A stretch of DNA of 64,000 nt, taken from the NCBI RefSeq assembly GCF_000226095.1, contig NC_016476.1, positions 3,286,001 to 3,350,000 of the forward strand, in the 5' to 3' direction. The notes under the pieces were generated by a model. That model did not search any database, was not told the DNA's origin, and saw only the letters and a program-made list of their open reading frames with translations. Below, piece after piece: positions 58,826 through 64,000 of the stretch. The position numbers and the translations under genes were made by a program. Each line of letters opens with the position of its first letter. Position 1 is the stretch's first letter. This stretch comes from Thermothelomyces thermophilus ATCC 42464 (Eukaryota; Ascomycota; Sordariomycetes; Sordariales; Chaetomiaceae).

Positions 58826-59424
58826 TGTCGCTCCGTTTCCTCAGTCACTAGCGCTGTTCTTTGATGCTGCAGTGCTTTCCCTTTGTGTGGCGATGGCGGA
58901 CTTCTCACTGGGAGGAGCACTCAAAGAGGGTCTAGACAATTTGAACAGAAGTTGGTGGAACCTTCATACTACACATAACCTGTCTTTGGAGAGTTTGACC
59001 CTGCACTTCCCACCCACGATATTCTACATGAGAGAGTCACTTCACCTTCCGTGGGTTTGCAAGAATCTCGAACTGCGGGTTGATACCTCCTATCGATAAA
59101 CACTAGGCACACGAATACCAATACCAAGCTGGTGGGGTTCCCTCCCTAGGGTACACAAAGGCGGTGTTGTGGAATTGTGGGTCCTTGTGTGCAACTAACC
59201 TTACGCAGTACTCCGTACTGCGCGCGGATGTATCAGTACAGTACCTTAGCGTGCCGGCTTGGGTGGAGTAAGGCGCACGTGGGGCCGTGAACTGACGCGA
59301 GTGACACCATCTAAACGCGTCTCTCTGTCGTGTTGTTGACCCAGCGAGCCCTCATCTTTAACAGGATCTATCTTTGTCCGCGATCTATGTGGGTTGGGGG
59401 GGCCGACAATTTTTCAGGATTGCA
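58826..59424. other. Divergent SGT1/SMC6 promoter region
   Basis: 599 bp between two divergent start codons. A reverse TACGGAGTA lies at 59209-59217 in CAGTACTCCGTACTG, itself nearly palindromic. Confidence 0.5.
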
Positions 59425-62400
59425 ATGCCCGGGAGAACGAGCAACGGCCTCGCGGCCGAGTCTTCGCGGAAGCGCGGACGACGTGATGATGCGGAGAGCA
59501 GCGAACAAGACGAGGTCGTTGAGGTCCAGGAGGCCCGCTCAAACCTCAGGACTGAACCGGTAAGCCACCGCACTCCAAACAGCGTGCCACCGTTTCGTGC
59601 CACCGTACTCACAGATCAGTTACAGCGAAAGCGAGCACGGCTCTCCGACATCGAGGACGCAAAGCGCCAACACCGCCCCGTACGAGAGTCGACCCCGTCT
59701 GACGACGATGCCAACGAACATGAGCAACCTGCTTCGCCGAAATCGCCCCCCAAGACACAGTATGAGTTAATGCGCGACAACAATTTTGAACATCTCCGCC
59801 ACGAGGCCGCCGACGACCAGCGTGCGACACAACGACTTCGCTTCCGCCCGACCCTGCTCGGCGAGAACGCCATCGCGGACAATGGGATTATCGAGAGTGT
59901 CACATGTGTCAATTTTATGTGCCATGAACGCCTCCACTGCGAGCTAGGACCCCTTCTCAATTTCATAGTCGGAGAAAATGGCAGCGGCAAGAGCGCCATC
60001 CTCACGGCGATCACCCTGTGCCTGGGTGGCAAGGCTAGCTCGACGAACCGCGGCGGCAGCCTGAAAAGCTTTGTGAAAGAAGGCTGTGACCGTGCCGTAC
60101 TGACGGTGAAAATCAAGAACCGGGGCCAGGACGCCTACAAACCGGACGTCTACGGGGAGTCCGTCATCGTGGAGCGCCACTTCTCCAAATCCGGCACCAG
60201 CGGCTTCAGGGTCAAAACCGCTCTCGGCCAGACGCACTCGGTCAAGAAACAGGAGGTCGACGACCTCGTCGAGTATTACGCTTTGCAGGTCGATAACCCC
60301 CTCAACATCCTCTCTCAGGACAATGCCCGTCAGTTTTTGAATGCCTCTACCAAGAGTCAGAAGTACAAGTTCTTCATTGAGGGGGTCCAGCTTCAACAGT
60401 TGGATAACGACTACCGGTTGATATCGGAGAGCCTGGAACAGATGGTGGCCAAGGTTCCTGAGCAGGAGGAGCGCGTGAAGCATGCGAAGGCCGAGCTGGA
60501 CAAGGCCCAACGCTTGATGAGTGAGCTGGAAGGCCATCGCCAAGTCCGGAACAAACTCCGTATGCTGCGCTGGCAACTAGCTTGGTCCCAGGTGGTACAG
60601 GAGGAGGAAGAGCTGCGCAGGAGGGAAAAGGATCTTGCCGAAGCGGAGATTCGCGTTGCTGAAGCGCAGAAGGAAGTGGAAGCGAAGAACCAAGCCCTGG
60701 AGCTTGCGGAAGAGAAAGTCGAACGTGCGGAGGAGGTCCTGCGAGCTGTCAAGGAAGACGAAGGCAATATCCAGGCTCGGCTAGAGAATGCCGGCGACGT
60801 CTACAAGCAGATGAAGAGGGAGATTGAGCAACTCCATGTGGAGGAGCGGGAGGCTCATCAGGCGCTGAAGGCTAAGACGGAGGCTGTGAAGGAGGTCGAG
60901 CGGAAGATTGCTGAGGAAGAAAAGCGCCTTGAAGATGCCAATGGCGAAGCCCCTAGGATCAAGCTGCGGGAGCTTGATGCCGTCAACAACAAGATCAAGC
61001 GGCTCGAGACTCAGATTCAAGAGAACAAAGACGGCGAACCGGACCTCATCAGCCGAGTGGATGACGCCAAGAAGGCCCTGGATAGGATCGACGAGGAGAT
61101 CCAACGAAAGCGGGGCGAGATAAGCAATGTCGAGTCGAGGATAAAGGGTCTAGAGGAAAATCGCGGATCGATGTACGACGCGTACGAGCCCCAGATGCCC
61201 AACCTTCTCAGGAGAATTGCCACCGACAATAGCTTCGAGAACAAGCCCATCGGCCCACTCGGCACTCACGTGCAGTTGCTCAAGCCTGAATGGTCCGCCA
61301 TTCTGGAAAAGATGTTCGGTATCAACTTGAACGCCTTTATCGTCACCAGCAAGCGCGACGAGAAGATTCTTCGCGGGATGATGAATCAACTCAACATCAG
61401 GAACAGCCCCGTCCTGATTTGTAGCCAGCACTCTCTTGACATCAGCGGGAAAGAGCCGGATTCTGAATACGACACTGTCCTCCGGGTGCTCAAGATCGAT
61501 AATCAAATGGTCCGGGATCAACTCATCATCAACCACATGATCGAGCAGGTGATATTGATCCCTGAGCGTGTGAGAGCCCAGCAGGTCATGTTTGACGGCG
61601 CTCCACCACGGAACGTTAAGGCCTGCTTAGCCTTCCACGACCGAAAGCGTGGCGAAGGCCTGAGGTTGGCGATGAACAACGGCAGCATCTCCACCAGCCC
61701 CATCCAGCCAAATCCGAACTTGAAACCTCGCATGAAGACAGACTGTGATTCGCAAATCGCGCTTCTCAAGGCTTCGCTACAACAGATCGTGGCAGAGTAT
61801 CAGGAGCTTAGTGCTGAGAGACGCCGCCTACTGCAAGAGTTCCAGCGTTGCCAGACCGCGGTGACCCAATTGAGGAGGGACCGCAATAGCCTCGAGAAGG
61901 ACTTGAGGAGTGCATTGGTGGAAGCCGAGGCCATAAGGGTGGCTCTGGACGAGTTTGAGGGGGCCGACGGCCGGTTGCAAGGTCTTAAGGACCACCTGGA
62001 GGAGCTACAGGCAGAACTGAACCATCACGGTATTCAGTATGGCACGCTCACAGCAAAGAAGCAAGATCAGAATGCCGCGGTGGAGGAAGCCTTGAAGAAA
62101 CTCAAAGCGGAGAAGTTACAGATGAAGGATTATGAGCAGCGGCTCAGCAAGGCCGAGGCGAAACTTAAGCAGGCAAGGGATTTGCGCCATCTCTGTCTGA
62201 TTGAGAAGAACGACGTTATTTCCAGGTTAGGCGAGTATACCGAGCAGAAGCACAAGGCCGAGGCGAGGCGGGCGAGACAGGCAGAAGGTGTCAAGGAAAT
62301 GACGAAGCATGCCGAGGTTGTCCACAAGGAACGAGTCTACATTCCCGAGGGCGAGACTCACAAGAGCATCGAGAAGCAGTACAACACTCTGAAAGCCCGG

Positions 62401-63121
62401 CTGGACAGGATCGATGATAAGCGGGGTATGACTGACGCCGAGGTCCACAACTATTTCGCCGCGAAGAAGGCCCTATACAATCAAGTGGTGCAGGACCTCC
62501 AGTCCATCACCCGTGTGAACGATCGACTCAGGCACACCCTGAACTTGCGCCTCGAAAAGTGGCGCAAGTTTCAGCGCTATATCTCGTCGCAGTCGCGCGC
62601 CAACTTCATCTACCTGCTCAGCGAGCGCGGCTACCGCGGCAAGCTCTTGCTTGACCACGAGCGCAAGTCTCTGGACTTGCAGGTAGAGCCGGACAAGACG
62701 GAAAAGAGGGCTTCCGGGCGGAGCACCAAGACGCTCTCTGGTGGCGAGAAATCGTTCTCGTCTATCTGTCTGCTACTGGCCATCTGGGAGGCCATGGGCT
62801 CGCCATTGCGCTGTTTGGACGAGTTTGATGTGTTCATGGACAACGTCAACCGTGCCATCAGCACCAATATGCTTGTAAGCTGAATTGAGTTTGTGATCTG
62901 GGGAGGAGAGGCTTGCTAACGGAACAAAGATCACTGCGGCGCGCCGTTCGGTCAACCGCCAGTACATCTTCATCACGCCTAATGCCATTGAGGGCCGCAA
63001 CACCCTGGACAAGGACGTCAAGATTATTCGGTGAGATGACCGACAGCTGGCTTACGGAACATTTGCTGACTGTTTTGTTAGTCTTACCGATCCCCGGCAG
63101 CGAACACTAGCCGACCACTGA
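59425..63121 (+). CDS. smc6: Structural maintenance of chromosomes protein 6
   Basis: Exons 59425-62874, 62930-63030 and 63082-63121 join to 1196 aa, or 1174 aa if the probable 66-nt intron 59560-59625 (GTAAGC...TTACAG, no in-frame stop) is removed. The N-terminal ATPase half has SVTCVNFMCHERLHCELGPL and Walker A GENGSGKSAILTAI. Two long coiled coils flank a hinge near YEPQMPNLLRRIATDNSFEN. The C-terminal half has the signature LSGGEKSFSSICLLLAIWE and Walker B SPLRCLDEFDVFMDNVNR, then RSVNRQYIFITPNAIEG in exon 2. SMC6 pairs with SMC5 in the SUMO-ligase complex for recombination repair. The ATG at 59425 is the first in frame; upstream in-frame codons begin only with non-ATG starts. Confidence 0.96.
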
Positions 63122-63535
63122 GTCTTTGCATTCTTGCCCTTTCGCTGTCTTTTTGTCATGGCCAGCCTGTTCGAGCACAATGTACCTGCGGTTTTACAGC
63201 AACTTGTAATGAGATGAGGATACCGGTCCCTGGAAATTACGCACTAACTAAGGGCTTGGAAGAGCGAACCAAGCAAGGAGTTATTTTGGTAGGATGGGTC
63301 GGAACTTGCACGGCTGTGATAGACATGGTGGGAGGACCTTTTGTGAACAATGCTAGCAGACTTGGCCTGCGGGAAGGAGTGTTTATAGAGCTACTTGTAC
63401 AGGTCTTTGGAACATCACGACCCTCCACGCTCTAGTCCAGGGAATATACAGATTGAGCACACCAAAACCATACTAATACAATATTCGCGTGTCTCCCCCC
63501 CCTCCATACCGAGAGACAGAGGAACCCGTTCGACC
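63122..63535. other. Intergenic, convergent 3' ends
   Basis: 414 bp between SMC6 (plus) and COQ9 (minus). Nothing recognisable is seen. Confidence 0.5.
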
Positions 63536-64000
63536 CTATATCCTAACTCCCTTGCTGCGCAGGACGTTCAGCGCTGCGCCAGCATTGAATCCGATCCACT
63601 CCCCAATCGACCGCACAGCCCCGCCGGCCTGGGCAGCCTCGTCAAGCCGGCGACGCAGGAACGCTCGGGTCTCGCGGAATTCGGGCGACTGGTCGGTCGT
63701 CTGGAACAGTTCGGCCGCGGCGTAGATGGCCGACAGCGACGCGCGTTTGGTATACCACGACGGGTCGACCGACACGTCGCCAGCTAGGTAGACAATTTCG
63801 TCGGCCAGTTGCGCGAGCTCCTTGATCGAGGTTGGAACGTAGGAGGGCTGCGCCATTATTGCCAGGGCCTGCCTCGTTCACACAGCACAAGCACAAGCGG
63901 TCAGTCAATGCCACTTTCGGAACTTTTGTTTGGACTAGGCAGGAGGAGGGGCAGTTGAAAAAGTAGGGCATACCTCCTGCCACCGCGGGACAACGCCCGC
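63536..64000 (-). CDS. coq9: Ubiquinone biosynthesis protein Coq9 (3' part)
   Basis: Two exons are visible: 63974 to the window edge (GVVPRWQE) and 63536-63868. The joined sequence reads RWQE-ALAIMAQPSYVPTSIK, ELAQLADEIVYLAGDVSVDP, SWYTKRASLSAIYAAAELF, FLRRRLDEAAQAGG and ends GFNAGAALNVLRSKGVRI. The DPSWYTKR block and this end mark COQ9, a TetR-like-fold lipid-binding protein of the inner mitochondrial membrane that works with Coq7 in the hydroxylation step of ubiquinone synthesis. The N-terminus and the mitochondrial presequence lie beyond the window. The intron 63869-63973 has a GTATGC donor. A frame-only reading would start at the ATG of MAQPSYV, which is internal. Confidence 0.92.

Overview
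The window is ordinary, gene-dense nuclear DNA from a filamentous ascomycete. Short GT-AG introns of about 40-110 nt, compact intergenic regions, a TEY MAP kinase of the Fus3/Kss1 (Pmk1/MAK-2) type, a filamentous-fungal pyruvate decarboxylase and a Zn2Cys6 regulator all point to Pezizomycotina. Protein wording (MAPK, Sec24, Atg9, mitoferrin) fits Sordariomycetes best, probably Sordariales. That placement is an inference from remembered family sequences, not from a search.

Layout: the 3' end of an ER DnaJ/TPR co-chaperone (1-560); a mitoferrin-type carrier (1681-2967, -); the divergent pair ATG9 (-) and COG6 (+) at 4.1-9.7 kb; a spastin/Sap1-like AAA ATPase (10.3-12.9 kb); mitochondrial ribosomal protein uS17m, an Ldb17/SPIN90 actin regulator and the LRO1 acyltransferase, all on minus (13.3-19.1 kb); a 1.8 kb gene-poor gap; NatC catalytic subunit NAA30 (20.9-21.6 kb); a DUF1917/BLES03 protein divergent from DPH7 (22.1-24.9 kb); the 11-exon karyopherin MSN5/exportin-5 (25.5-29.9 kb); a Zn2Cys6 factor (31.0-33.5 kb); a small one-pass membrane protein; SEC24 (35.9-38.9 kb); a 3.5 kb leader/promoter region, then the MAP kinase (42.4-43.7 kb); OXR1/TLDc (-); divergent HEM4 and ERV1; pyruvate decarboxylase; TAN1; a 2.1 kb gene-poor gap; an APH-like protein with degenerate catalytic residues and a Gln/His tract; an acidic SGT1/Ecdysoneless protein (-); SMC6; and the 3' end of COQ9 (-) running off the right edge.

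Most genes are conserved housekeeping genes: membrane traffic and autophagy (ATG9, COG6, SEC24), mitochondrial iron, heme, disulfide and ubiquinone functions (mitoferrin, HEM4, ERV1, COQ9, uS17m), translation and RNA modification (DPH7, TAN1, NAA30), genome maintenance (SMC6) and signalling (MAPK). They are scattered rather than grouped by pathway, apart from two suggestive divergent pairs (ATG9/COG6, HEM4/ERV1). I see no rRNA, tRNA, CRISPR, transposon or virus-derived element. I rebuilt exon structures by hand from splice signals, frame and family fit; totals are in phase for every complete model. No clearly new multi-gene system is visible. The best leads are the APH-like putative pseudokinase, a strongly over-represented 9-mer (TACGGAGTA) in intergenic DNA, a G-quadruplex motif just after the Zn2Cys6 gene, a recent tandem duplication upstream of SEC24, and several unusual splicing arrangements.
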